Below are positions 1-6,414 of a DNA stretch of 7,191 nt, one piece after another. The notes beneath the pieces were generated by a model that worked only from the letters and a program-made list of their open reading frames with translations, did no database searches and was not told where the DNA came from. A program made the translations under genes and the position numbers. How positions within the stretch are numbered: position 1 is the first letter of the stretch; each line of letters begins with the position of its first letter. The stretch spans positions 1-7,191 of the forward strand of contig JAQUQA010000062.1 in the NCBI GenBank assembly GCA_028716305.1. Reading direction: 5' to 3'. Origin of the DNA: Candidatus Omnitrophota bacterium (GTDB lineage: Bacteria > Omnitrophota > Gorgyraeia > Gygaellales > Profunditerraquicolaceae).

Positions 1-136
1 CCCGGCCCGCTGAGTCCCGGGCGACTGCTGTGATCGTCGCCTGCGTGTGGTACTGCTTGCCCTGGTACCGTCCGTCCAGGGCCTCGCGCAAACGCTCCGC
101 CGCCTGCCTCGCCGCCGATTTGCCTGTCGTGTCCAT
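1..136 (-). CDS. Hypothetical phage protein, N-terminal part only
   Basis: This is the first 45 codons of a minus-strand gene that runs off the left edge; no stop is visible. It starts with ATG at 136-134, the first start after an in-frame TAA a few codons upstream. A GAAGG ribosome binding site lies about 13 bases ahead, slightly far but usable. The start is 29 bases after the stop of the tail-hub gene, so it probably belongs to the same operon. The visible peptide begins MDTTGKSAARQAAERLREAL, a charged and probably helical start, and goes on into a short beta-like stretch with TITAVARDSAGR. I do not recognise the family. Its place after the tail-tip hub suggests another tip, baseplate or fibre-related protein, but that is inference from gene order. 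That the gene exists is fairly sure from codon use and spacing; its function is unknown. Confidence 0.6.
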   Translation of the reverse strand, partial: MDTTGKSAARQAAERLREALDGRYQGKQYHTQATITAVARDSAGR

Positions 137-165
137 GTTATGGCGTTATCCTTCTAATCCCATAG

Positions 166-3018
166 CTAGAAAATCAGCTCGTCCAGGGTCACGGTGCAAT
201 CCCAACTCTTGCGCTGGTGCGCGTCGCCCGTCGCCTTGCCCAGGTTGATCCCGAATTGCACCCGCTTGACGACAAAGTTCGCGCCCTGCAATAGCGTGCC
301 CTCCTGGTCCACGGTCCAGGTAATCAGGTGCCGCTGGCCGGGCCGGACCCACTCGGCCGGGCCGGAGGGGATGACCGTGGCCCGCAGGGGGCCGTTTTTC
401 CGCCGGAAAATCTGCTCGGCCATGAGGCACGCCTCGGTCGGGCCGCCGAGGACCATGTCCTCGATGATCAGTTCCGAGCCGATGGCCAGGGGGCGGGGCG
501 GGTAGCTTACCTCGTAGATCAGGTCGTCCTGGTCGTTCATGGCCCGCAGCCTGACCTGGCTGACGTTGTGCCGCTCCGGTCGCGTGACCGAAACCCGCCG
601 GGCGTTGGACCGGCTCCACGTAACGTCAACCTCCGGCAATCCCCGCAGCGGATACCACGGGCTGAACCTGTGCTCGACCGCCTCGTCCAGGCCAAAGTAT
701 AGGGCGCAGCCGGTCCGCCTCAAAATGTCCTTGAACACCTGCATGTACCGGGCCTTGGTCGTCGGCAACGCGCCGACCTGGATCCCCTGGTCGGTCAACG
801 TGATCTGACTCTCGTCCAGGCCAAAGTTGTTGACCAGCAGGTACTTGATAACCTCGCCCGAGTACGGCGCCTCAGTGGCCCCCTCCGCCTCGCCGTCGCC
901 GTCCAGGACCTCGCCCGTCGCGGCGTAGACGTGGAACTCGTTCATCTTGGCCCGGCCGCCGTCCGACATCTCCCGGATGTTGACCAGGACGTGCCGAGCG
1001 CGGGTTGTGCCGCCCGGGGGAACCCCGGCCCACTCGGTCGCCGCCGCCGGGTGGTCTACCACGGAGATAAGCGCGCCCTCATCCCAGTGATCCCGCCATT
1101 CGTCGTCCCAGTCGTTGTCGTCAGGGTAAATCGGGGATTCCTGCACGCTGAAAAAGACCTTGAACGTCTTGGGCACGACATACGTTGTGCCGTTCAGTAC
1201 CGGCCGCCGGCGCCAGCGAACCTGGCGCACCAGGTGGGCGTCCACGGCCAGGCCGTCTTCATACGGGATCACGCTCGACTCGACGGGATGCACCGCTGGA
1301 TCGGTGACCCCTACCCCCCGCGTCAACCCGGTCAGCAGATCATTGTCGTCGTCGCGCCCGGTGTACTCGATGACCTCCGCGTCGATCATCACCTGCCCGG
1401 CAGGCAGTAGCCCGAGCGTGGCGTTAAGCTGCAGCTCGTCCACCTCGTCGATCGCCAGCTCGGCCACGAGCTCGATCCCCAGTGCCCCCAAATCCACAGA
1501 GAACCACTCGGGGTTGTCGTCGCCTGCCAGCCCGGGCGTCGGGTTCGGCTCGTCAGCCAGGAAATTGGCGGCGCTGTCGGGGCTGGTCAGTTGCCCGGCG
1601 TTCAGGCGGCGGAAGCTGTGTCCTGCCGGCGGGGTCGGGATCGTCGCCCCGGTCCAGCCCGGCCCGTACCCGTCAAACTCCCCCCGGGCGCCGAACTTCT
1701 GGGGCACGGCCGTCCCCCACCAGACAATCGACTCGACGGCCCCATTCTGGTAGAACCAGGCCAGGAACCCGCCCGCCGGGTTGACCGTCCACGTCCCGAT
1801 TTGGAAGTCACGCCAGTCCAGGACGTGCAATGCGCCGCCTACGCCCCAGCGTTCCTCAAACCTCGGGCGGTTGCTGCAAATGATGGCAAAGCCGCCGTCG
1901 GGGTCCATGGGGCGCCCCTTTTTATCAAGGTTAATGTAGTTGGCCACCGGCGCCGGGAACTCGTGCTTTTCGTCTACCCAGTTAAACTCTGTTCCCCCGT
2001 TGACGACGTGGTAGTATTTTAGATCCCCCTCGGTCTCGCCGTCCTGGTTTTTGTAAAAGAGCTCGAGCCACTGCAGGTCCGGCTGGCCCGGGGGTGCCTG
2101 GAGGTAGACCTCGTTGATCACAAACCGATTGGCAAACCGCTGCTCCTTGGTGACGGTCGGCACGTCGTCCGAAATCCAAACCGTGCCCAGGTCGCCGTCG
2201 ACCAGGTTGTCGCCCTCCAGGCTCGGGTAGCCCACGTACTCCCCACTGCCCCTCTCCAGGTAGGGATCGTGGAGCACGCCGGAAACCCTTACTGACTTGC
2301 CGGCCGCCAGGTCGGTCTGGCCGAAATGGTGAGCCGGGGCGTCGCTGGCCGCCAGGTACTGAGCGACGCCCTGCACGTCCAGGCGCCAGGCTTTCTCCTG
2401 CTTGTGCGAATCGTCGACGTCTGCGGTTTTGATGTACCCGATAAAGGCGACGGACCAGTCGGTCCACAGGCTGAGATCGCCGTTCGCGGGCCGGAACCGC
2501 CACATACCCAGCAGGGCGTTGTCCTGGGCCATGAGCCGGCTATTGTAGCCGGTGCCCGTCAGCTCGGCCCTCCAGGTGGCGATGGCGTCCGCCTCCTCCA
2601 GGCCCAGCTCCAGGGTATGCACCCACCCGGTGATCTCGGCCCATTCCGAGACCGCGGCCCCGGCGGCATGTACGCCGTGATGAAAGCCGGCGTCCAGGCC
2701 CTCGCCGAATGCCCGCGTCAGCTCGTTGAATGAATCGGCGTCCTTGGAGCCGTAGCTGATAACCTCGTACTCCTCGTACTCGTCGGTCGGGGCGATGACG
2801 ATCGCGCCGGTAGTAAAGCCCGCCGTGCTATCGACGGGGATCTCGGTTGAGGTGGCATCGACGCCGGCCGTTGTCTCTGTCGAGGGGGAGGGGTCGTAGG
2901 CTCCGCCGGCGATGATGTTCGCCGTGCTGACCCAGGCCCGGGGGCCTGAGACGTAAAAGCGCATCTGGAAATCAAACGCCGGCGCCTCGGTCCTGGCAAG
3001 CTCGTCAGCCGTCGCCAT
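166..3018 (-). CDS. Tail-tip / baseplate-hub-like protein with lamin-tail and discoidin-like domains
   Basis: A 950-residue protein, probably at the distal tip of the phage tail. I chose the ATG at 3018-3016 over an in-frame start 18 codons upstream because GGAGG lies 7 bases ahead and the start falls 2 bases after the preceding gene's stop. Residues 1-250 are beta-rich with hub-like stretches (FIGYIKTAD near 192, LDVQGVAQYL near 213). Residues 52-126 and 517-586 are two copies of a small module ending in a 'LTRG...H' pattern. Residues 299-497 look like a lamin-tail domain (INEVYLQAPP, LQWLELFYKN, GGFAII, GHSFRRLNAG, PTPGLAG). Pieces at 268-283, 503-511 and 590-700 (NLVDGDLGTVW, PEWFSVDLG, PKTFKVFFS, NEFHVYA) match the landmarks of an F5/8 type C (discoidin) domain interrupted by the other modules. 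Residues 715-950 resemble the hub region of gp27-, gpJ- or Tal-like tail proteins. Lamin-tail and discoidin folds often bind surfaces or carbohydrate, so a host-attachment role is plausible. Tail-tip assignment is fairly secure; the exact family is inferred. It ends with TAG. Confidence 0.75.
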   Translation of the reverse strand: MATADELARTEAPAFDFQMRFYVSGPRAWVSTANIIAGGAYDPSPSTETTAGVDATSTEIPVDSTAGFTTGAIVIAPTDEYEEYEVISYGSKDADSFNELTRAFGEGLDAGFHHGVHAAGAAVSEWAEITGWVHTLELGLEEADAIATWRAELTGTGYNSRLMAQDNALLGMWRFRPANGDLSLWTDWSVAFIGYIKTADVDDSHKQEKAWRLDVQGVAQYLAASDAPAHHFGQTDLAAGKSVRVSGVLHDPYLERGSGEYVGYPSLEGDNLVDGDLGTVWISDDVPTVTKEQRFANRFVINEVYLQAPPGQPDLQWLELFYKNQDGETEGDLKYYHVVNGGTEFNWVDEKHEFPAPVANYINLDKKGRPMDPDGGFAIICSNRPRFEERWGVGGALHVLDWRDFQIGTWTVNPAGGFLAWFYQNGAVESIVWWGTAVPQKFGARGEFDGYGPGWTGATIPTPPAGHSFRRLNAGQLTSPDSAANFLADEPNPTPGLAGDDNPEWFSVDLGALGIELVAELAIDEVDELQLNATLGLLPAGQVMIDAEVIEYTGRDDDNDLLTGLTRGVGVTDPAVHPVESSVIPYEDGLAVDAHLVRQVRWRRRPVLNGTTYVVPKTFKVFFSVQESPIYPDDNDWDDEWRDHWDEGALISVVDHPAAATEWAGVPPGGTTRARHVLVNIREMSDGGRAKMNEFHVYAATGEVLDGDGEAEGATEAPYSGEVIKYLLVNNFGLDESQITLTDQGIQVGALPTTKARYMQVFKDILRRTGCALYFGLDEAVEHRFSPWYPLRGLPEVDVTWSRSNARRVSVTRPERHNVSQVRLRAMNDQDDLIYEVSYPPRPLAIGSELIIEDMVLGGPTEACLMAEQIFRRKNGPLRATVIPSGPAEWVRPGQRHLITWTVDQEGTLLQGANFVVKRVQFGINLGKATGDAHQRKSWDCTVTLDELIF
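1261..1470 (-). repeat. Second copy of the internal 'LTRG-H' protein module
   Basis: Residues about 517-586 of the hub-like protein read VDELQLNATLGL, GQVMIDAEVIEYTG, LLTGLTRGVG and HPVESSVIPY. They align with residues 52-126 in order and spacing, apart from a few extra residues in the first copy. This copy is closer to the general pattern (YTG, LTGLTRG). It lies between the SVDLG strand and the rest of the discoidin-like region, so it looks like an insertion in that fold. Confidence 0.5.
1528..2124 (-). other. Lamin-tail-like domain region inside the tail-tip protein
   Basis: This covers residues about 299-497 of the hub-like protein. Its order of motifs follows the lamin-tail domain: an opening strand INEVYLQAPP followed by an aromatic-acidic WLEL core, then GGFAIICSNRPRFEERWG (the usual 'GGY-VL-... 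F...G' segment), a WW-containing strand, and a closing segment with AGHSFRRLN and PTPGLAG. The closing segment resembles the common 'G.S..R......DS..F....PTPG' ending. The call rests on motif reading only and has not been tested with a profile search. Confidence 0.6.
2641..2865 (-). repeat. First copy of an internal 'LTRG-H' protein module
   Basis: Residues about 52-126 of the hub-like protein read as a short beta module: STEIPVDSTAGF, then GAIVIAP, EYEVISYG, ELTRAFGEG and HAAGAAVSEW. It parallels residues 517-586 of the same protein. Modules of the form 'G.I.I..E.I.YTG....LTGLTRG..G....H..G..V' are common in phage tail proteins. The repeat is divergent at protein level and is not a DNA repeat. 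Confidence 0.5.
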
Positions 3019-3020
3019 GC

Positions 3021-3392
3021 CTACGCCTCCAGCCCCGTGAAGCGGATCCGGACGCCCTCGTAGCCGCCCCAACCCGTCCTCTCGTAGGTGGGCCGGTGCA
3101 TGACCGCCGTGGTATAGGTCTCCCAGGCCCCGGCGCCGCTGGAGGCGTAGGGGTTCCAGGCCTCCAGGCTCGACAGGTCTACGCTCGGGCTGCCCCCGGT
3201 GATGTTGACGAAATACGCCCAGCCCGCGGCCGACAGGGATTGATAGCTGAGCTCGACCTCGGGTGTCCCCACGGCCCCTACGGCGTTGCCGGTGCCGTCC
3301 AGGCCGGTGGGCGGCGGGAGGATGTAGCGATAGGTGTACCCGCCGGGCTCGGCGTCGTCCGGCGGGGAGGATCCGTTGATCTCGAATGCCAC
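3021..3392 (-). CDS. Small beta-rich tail protein in the distal-tail position
   Basis: A 123-residue protein with GTG at 3392-3390 as the likely start. A perfect AGGAGG lies 7 bases ahead and overlaps the TAG stop of the tape measure gene. The frame stays open for 48 more codons upstream, but that part lies inside the tape measure gene in another frame and has no comparable ribosome binding site. The product starts VAFEINGSSPPDD, has a proline- and glycine-rich loop (LPPPTGLDGTGNAVG), then short beta stretches (EVELSYQSL, WAYFVNITG) and ends TTAVMHRPTYERTGW followed by GVRIRFTGLEA. No signal peptide, membrane segment or enzyme motif is seen. I do not recognise a named family. Between tape measure and hub genes, siphophages usually carry the distal tail protein (Dit); this one is much shorter than typical Dit proteins, so it may be a reduced Dit-like or other tip component. 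It ends with TAG, 2 bases before the hub ATG, which suggests coupled translation. Confidence 0.7.
   Translation of the reverse strand: MAFEINGSSPPDDAEPGGYTYRYILPPPTGLDGTGNAVGAVGTPEVELSYQSLSAAGWAYFVNITGGSPSVDLSSLEAWNPYASSGAGAWETYTTAVMHRPTYERTGWGGYEGVRIRFTGLEA
3026..3030 (-). promoter_or_regulatory. Ribosome binding site of the hub gene, inside the preceding gene
   Basis: GGAGG lies in the last codons of the 123-residue gene, 7 bases before the ATG at 3018. It fixes the hub start and places both genes in one translational unit. Confidence 0.75.
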
Positions 3393-3399
3393 GGTTGCG

Positions 3400-3405
3400 C
3401 CTCCT
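3400..3405 (-). promoter_or_regulatory. Ribosome binding site overlapping the tape measure stop
   Basis: A full AGGAGG overlaps the tape measure TAG (3406-3404) and lies 7 bases before the GTG at 3392. It decides the start of the 123-residue gene. Confidence 0.8.
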
Positions 3406-6046
3406 ACAGCGAATCGGCCAGGGCGGACAGGACCTCGGCCACTATGTGGTTGACGATGCCTGAGCCGCGGACCATGGACAGCAACCCGTCCCAGAGGGGC
3501 TTGCCGATCATTTTGCCCGCCTGGATCAACATCCATTCGTTGTTCTGGATGTCTCGGATGATCGATGCCGTGGCTATCTGCGTCCAGGGATACTCGCTAA
3601 TGTGAACCTGGAACCCGTCAAACAGGCCGCGGGCAATCTGGTTGCCCGGGGCGTCGAGCTGGCCGGCGTCGAGTTGCATCTGGGATAGGCCCGCCAGGAC
3701 GGGCTCCATGACCTGCTCGCCCGTCACCCCGGCGAAAAGCTGCGCGGCCAGCCCGCCGCCGGCCGCAACGTCGATGGCCGCCGGGTCGATTTTGACGTTG
3801 GACAGGGCGGTGCCGATGGACGCCGAGAGCTGTGTCCCCGCATCCTCGGGCGACAGGCCGCCGAAGACCAGGGTCTCGAGCTGGCTCGTCAACCCCAGGG
3901 CCTGCTGCACGTCCGCCCGGCCGGCGGTGATGCCCCGGGCGGCCAGCTCCTGGATTGCCCGGTCGATCAGGTTTTCCTTGCCCACCTGCTCGGCAATCTT
4001 CCGGCTGAAATCAGCGGCGAACGCATCCCAGTTGACCTGGTCGGGCATGAGGCCGGCGTAGAAGGCGTCAAGCTGCCTCTGCCCCCACTCCTGTATCGCC
4101 CCCTCCCCGGCCAGCTCTATATCGGTCGGGATCATGCCCCGGAACTCGGATTGCATGTCGGTCATGGCCGCCCGCACGCGCCGGGCGTACTCGTCCCACT
4201 TGTCACGATAGACCCCGGCGCCGCTTTGGGCCATGTCCAGATCGGTAACATCGGTGGGAGCGAACATGCCGGCTACGGCCGAACGAAAAGCCTGCTGGGC
4301 CTGCTCCGCCTTGCGGGCCGCGTCGGTGGCGACCTTGCCCTGCTCCCGGTAGGCGTCCCGGGTATCGTTCAGGATCTCCTGCCAGCCGGCCTTGTAGGCC
4401 GCGACCCGGAACTCAATCTCGCGTTCGGTCAAGCCCTGTGCGCCGGCCAGTACCTGCTCCAGGCCTGCCAGGTACTGATCGTGCATGGTCATGGCCTTCT
4501 CGGGCGAGACGCCCATGCCCAGGACAGATTGGAACATGGCCGAATCTGCCGCCTTGGTGCCGATGTCCAGAATATCCGCCTTGCCTGCGACCCTGAGCCC
4601 CGCCGCGGCCTGCAGGGCGTTCGTCAACTCCCAGGTGCTGAGGGTCAGGCCCTGGGCCGCCTTGGTCAGCCCGAGCTCCCAGTCCATGACCTTTTGCATG
4701 ATGGGATCGACGCTCATAAGGGCGCCGGCCAGCTCATCGGTGGCGTCCGCCGCCTGCCCCGTCGCCGTCGCCGCGTCGTAATCGGCCTGAGCCTTGGCCT
4801 GGGCGATGAGGGCCGCGCTCTCCCGGGCCTGGGCCTCCCGCTGCGCGGCCACGGCCAACTCGTACTCGGCGGCGACAAAATTCTCGGCGCGAAGTTCGGC
4901 CAGTACCCGGGCGTCCGCCGCCTCCCGGGCGCTGCGGGCCGCCTTCAGCTCGGCGTCGGCCAGGTATAGCGCCGCCCGGGCCGCCTCCCCGGCCCCGCCC
5001 ACGCCCTCCATGACCGTGGCGTTAAAAGCGGCCTGCGCGTCCCGGCCCTCGAAGCCGGCCACCGCCCACTCGATCCCGGCGTTGGCCAGGATCGAGAGAT
5101 AATCGACTGCCTCGACCAGGTCGGGTATAATCTCGGCTATGGCCTCGCCGATGCCGGCGATGGCCGGGGCAAATGCCTCCTTGGCAGCCAGGGAGGCGTT
5201 TTGCATGGCCGTCTCGGCCCGGGCGATTTTGTCGGCGTAATCCTCGACGATCGGCCCGTGCTTGGCCAACTCCGCCCGGCCGTCCTCCAGGATTGCCAGC
5301 CAGAGAGCCTCGGCCTTCTGGTTGTCGGTGAGTTGATCCTTGGCGACGCCCAACGCCTCGGCCCGGCGGCGGTAGACCGACTCCGCCTTGAGGTTGACGC
5401 CAATCTCGTCCAGCATCTCGACCGAGAATTTGCGGGCGCCGGTGACCATGCGCTCGTAAGCCTCGGACGTCGAAATGCTGAACTGGCGCGCCTTGAGGCG
5501 GGCCAGTTCCAGGGCAGTCTCGATGTCGGCGGTCGACGTCTTGATGCCCGAGGCCAGCAGGCCGGCCGTGACGCGCATGAGGGTCATGTCGTCGATGGTG
5601 TTGTTGGAGGCCGTCCGCATCTTTTTGGTCAGCGAGGAGCCCGTCTCGTCGACCTCCGCTGCCAACTCGCCAAAGGACTCTTTGGTACGGAGAGACTCGG
5701 CCCCGGCCTTGCCCATGGCCCAGACTGCCTCCCCGGCCTCCTTGGCCAGGTAGGCAAAGCCTGCAGCCCCGGCGATTTGTAGGCTGCGCGTTAGCAGGTC
5801 CGAGGCGCTGCGCGTCTGGTTGATCTGGTTTTGCAGTCGATGCAGATCGTCGGCTTGCTGCCGTTGCTGCTTCCGCTGCCCGGACGCGGTGCCCGTTCCT
5901 GTTCCTGTGCGCGTGGCCGTGGGCACGGTACCCGCCATTGGCGCGGCGAGCTGCTTCTGGATTTGGGCTCGCCATTTCTTGGCGTCCGCTACGGCCCGGG
6001 CGCCGTCGATGGTCAGTTGGAAGGCGTATTTTGAGCTTGGCGGCAC
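3404..6046 (-). CDS. Phage tail tape measure protein
   Basis: An 880-residue protein that would span the tail lumen, set tail length during assembly and be ejected at infection. The start is GTG at 6046-6044 with AGGGGG 5 bases ahead. Evidence is the length, the alanine-rich helical composition, and a recognisable tape-measure segment at residues 115-270 (ESFGELAAEV, ERMVTGARKFSVEMLDEIG, ESVYRRRAEALG, LTDNQKAEALW). A low-complexity threonine-glycine linker lies at 43-56 and a glutamine-rich stretch at 57-75. Hydrophobic helices lie near 88-112 and 293-331 (IAEIIPDLVEAVDYLSILA) and could be membrane-active on ejection. Residues 350-425 are an alanine/glutamate/arginine-rich, probably coiled-coil region. 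By the usual rule of roughly 0.15 nm per residue, the tail would be around 130 nm. No peptidase or lysozyme domain is evident. It has its own upstream promoter-like site and leader hairpin, and leads the operon 6046-1. It ends with TAG. Confidence 0.9.
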   Translation of the reverse strand: MPPSSKYAFQLTIDGARAVADAKKWRAQIQKQLAAPMAGTVPTATRTGTGTGTASGQRKQQRQQADDLHRLQNQINQTRSASDLLTRSLQIAGAAGFAYLAKEAGEAVWAMGKAGAESLRTKESFGELAAEVDETGSSLTKKMRTASNNTIDDMTLMRVTAGLLASGIKTSTADIETALELARLKARQFSISTSEAYERMVTGARKFSVEMLDEIGVNLKAESVYRRRAEALGVAKDQLTDNQKAEALWLAILEDGRAELAKHGPIVEDYADKIARAETAMQNASLAAKEAFAPAIAGIGEAIAEIIPDLVEAVDYLSILANAGIEWAVAGFEGRDAQAAFNATVMEGVGGAGEAARAALYLADAELKAARSAREAADARVLAELRAENFVAAEYELAVAAQREAQARESAALIAQAKAQADYDAATATGQAADATDELAGALMSVDPIMQKVMDWELGLTKAAQGLTLSTWELTNALQAAAGLRVAGKADILDIGTKAADSAMFQSVLGMGVSPEKAMTMHDQYLAGLEQVLAGAQGLTEREIEFRVAAYKAGWQEILNDTRDAYREQGKVATDAARKAEQAQQAFRSAVAGMFAPTDVTDLDMAQSGAGVYRDKWDEYARRVRAAMTDMQSEFRGMIPTDIELAGEGAIQEWGQRQLDAFYAGLMPDQVNWDAFAADFSRKIAEQVGKENLIDRAIQELAARGITAGRADVQQALGLTSQLETLVFGGLSPEDAGTQLSASIGTALSNVKIDPAAIDVAAGGGLAAQLFAGVTGEQVMEPVLAGLSQMQLDAGQLDAPGNQIARGLFDGFQVHISEYPWTQIATASIIRDIQNNEWMLIQAGKMIGKPLWDGLLSMVRGSGIVNHIVAEVLSALADSL

Positions 6047-6066
6047 GTCTACCCCCTGGGAACACG

Positions 6067-6095
6067 AAAAGGCGGCGAGGGTTTACCCCGCCGCC
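6067..6095 (-). terminator. Terminator-like hairpin in the tape measure leader
   Basis: Read on the minus strand, GGCGGCG plus GGG pairs with CCC plus CGCCGCC around a TAAA loop with one bulged base, giving a 10-bp GC-rich stem followed at once by TTTT (6070-6067). That fits an intrinsic terminator, although the T tract is short. It lies 20 bases before the tape measure start and about 36 bases after the predicted transcription start at about 6131. It could stop read-through from upstream genes, act as an attenuator, or end a short leader RNA. The plus-strand side has no T tract. Confidence 0.5.
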
Positions 6096-6137
6096 GGTTG
6101 TGCCTGGTCGGCCGAACTGCTATTCGGTTGCGGCTAC

Positions 6138-6166
6138 ATTATACCACACTCCACGCCGCGAGGCAA
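6138..6166 (-). promoter_or_regulatory. Sigma70-type promoter facing the tape measure gene
   Basis: On the minus strand, TTGCCT (6166-6161), a 17-base spacer and a perfect TATAAT (6143-6138), preceded by TGG as an extended -10. The predicted start is near 6131, giving a leader of about 85 bases before the tape measure GTG. This is the best promoter in the window. It would make the tape measure and tail-tip operon independent of transcription from the tail-completion gene. Confidence 0.7.
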
Positions 6167-6193
6167 GGGGCAAAATTACTCCCCCCGGGAGGA

Positions 6194-6221
6194 TGCGCAC
6201 CCTTGCGCAACGTGGTATACT
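6194..6221 (+). promoter_or_regulatory. Extended -10 promoter-like site with twin TGCGCA boxes
   Basis: TGG followed by TATACT (6216-6221) forms an extended -10 facing the zinc-ribbon gene. No convincing -35 lies 16-18 bases upstream. Instead two TGCGCA palindromes (6194-6199 and 6204-6209, the second within TTGCGCAA) sit with centres 10 bases apart just ahead of it, and could be a regulator site. The hexamers are short, so the operator reading is tentative. Confidence 0.4.
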
Positions 6222-6292
6222 GCGAACAGGCGTTCTAGTCCGCGTGCTATGTCGTTACTATGATAAACGCACAATACCGATTTGTACCCGAT

Positions 6293-6321
6293 TTGCCAAT
6301 CCGGCCGTGTTGTGGTAAACT
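6293..6321 (+). promoter_or_regulatory. Sigma70-type promoter facing the zinc-ribbon gene
   Basis: TTGCCA (6293-6298), a 17-base spacer and TAAACT (6316-6321), with TGG just before the -10. The -35 matches the consensus at 5 of 6 positions and the -10 at 4 of 6. The predicted start is near 6328, giving a leader of about 87 bases before the ATG at 6415. Its -35, spacer length and TGTGG stretch closely match the left-facing promoter at 6138-6166. Confidence 0.6.
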
Positions 6322-6414
6322 GCTCGGGCCGGTCTCAGCACCCCGCGCTGTTTGGCTTCCACATTGTCGCCGGTTTCGACGGGTCGTTACCAACTCAAAG
6401 GAGAGATCCCGGAT

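Larger units (their letters stand above)
6047..6414. other. Intergenic control region between tape measure and zinc-ribbon genes
   Basis: A 368-base stretch without a convincing gene, locally more AT-rich than the coding DNA on either side. From left to right it holds the tape measure ribosome binding site (6052-6057), a terminator-like hairpin with TTTT facing left (6067-6095), a small 5-bp hairpin (6112-6127), a strong left-facing promoter (6138-6166), twin TGCGCA hexamers and an extended -10 facing right (6194-6221), a second right-facing promoter (6293-6321), and the zinc-ribbon ribosome binding site AAAGGAG (6397-6403). The two transcription units are divergent. Confidence 0.7.

Noticed and set aside
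3393..3536. Longer start for the 123-residue gene, adding 48 residues
   Set aside because: The extra part lies in the tape measure gene and reads as Arg/Pro/Gly-rich shadow, while the GTG at 3392 has a perfect AGGAGG at good spacing.
4151..4969. A 272-codon plus-strand frame antisense to the tape measure gene
   Set aside because: Long antisense frames are expected in GC-rich DNA; no plus-strand promoter or ribosome binding site supports it.
5895..5908. Tandem GTTCCT hexamers
   Set aside because: They only encode the Thr-Gly linker of the tape measure protein; two copies are too few for a meaningful DNA repeat.
5022..6065. A 347-codon minus-strand frame across the N-terminal half of the tape measure gene
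   Set aside because: Composition is Arg/Gly/His-rich without domain-like features; the tape measure frame has clear family motifs and a ribosome binding site.
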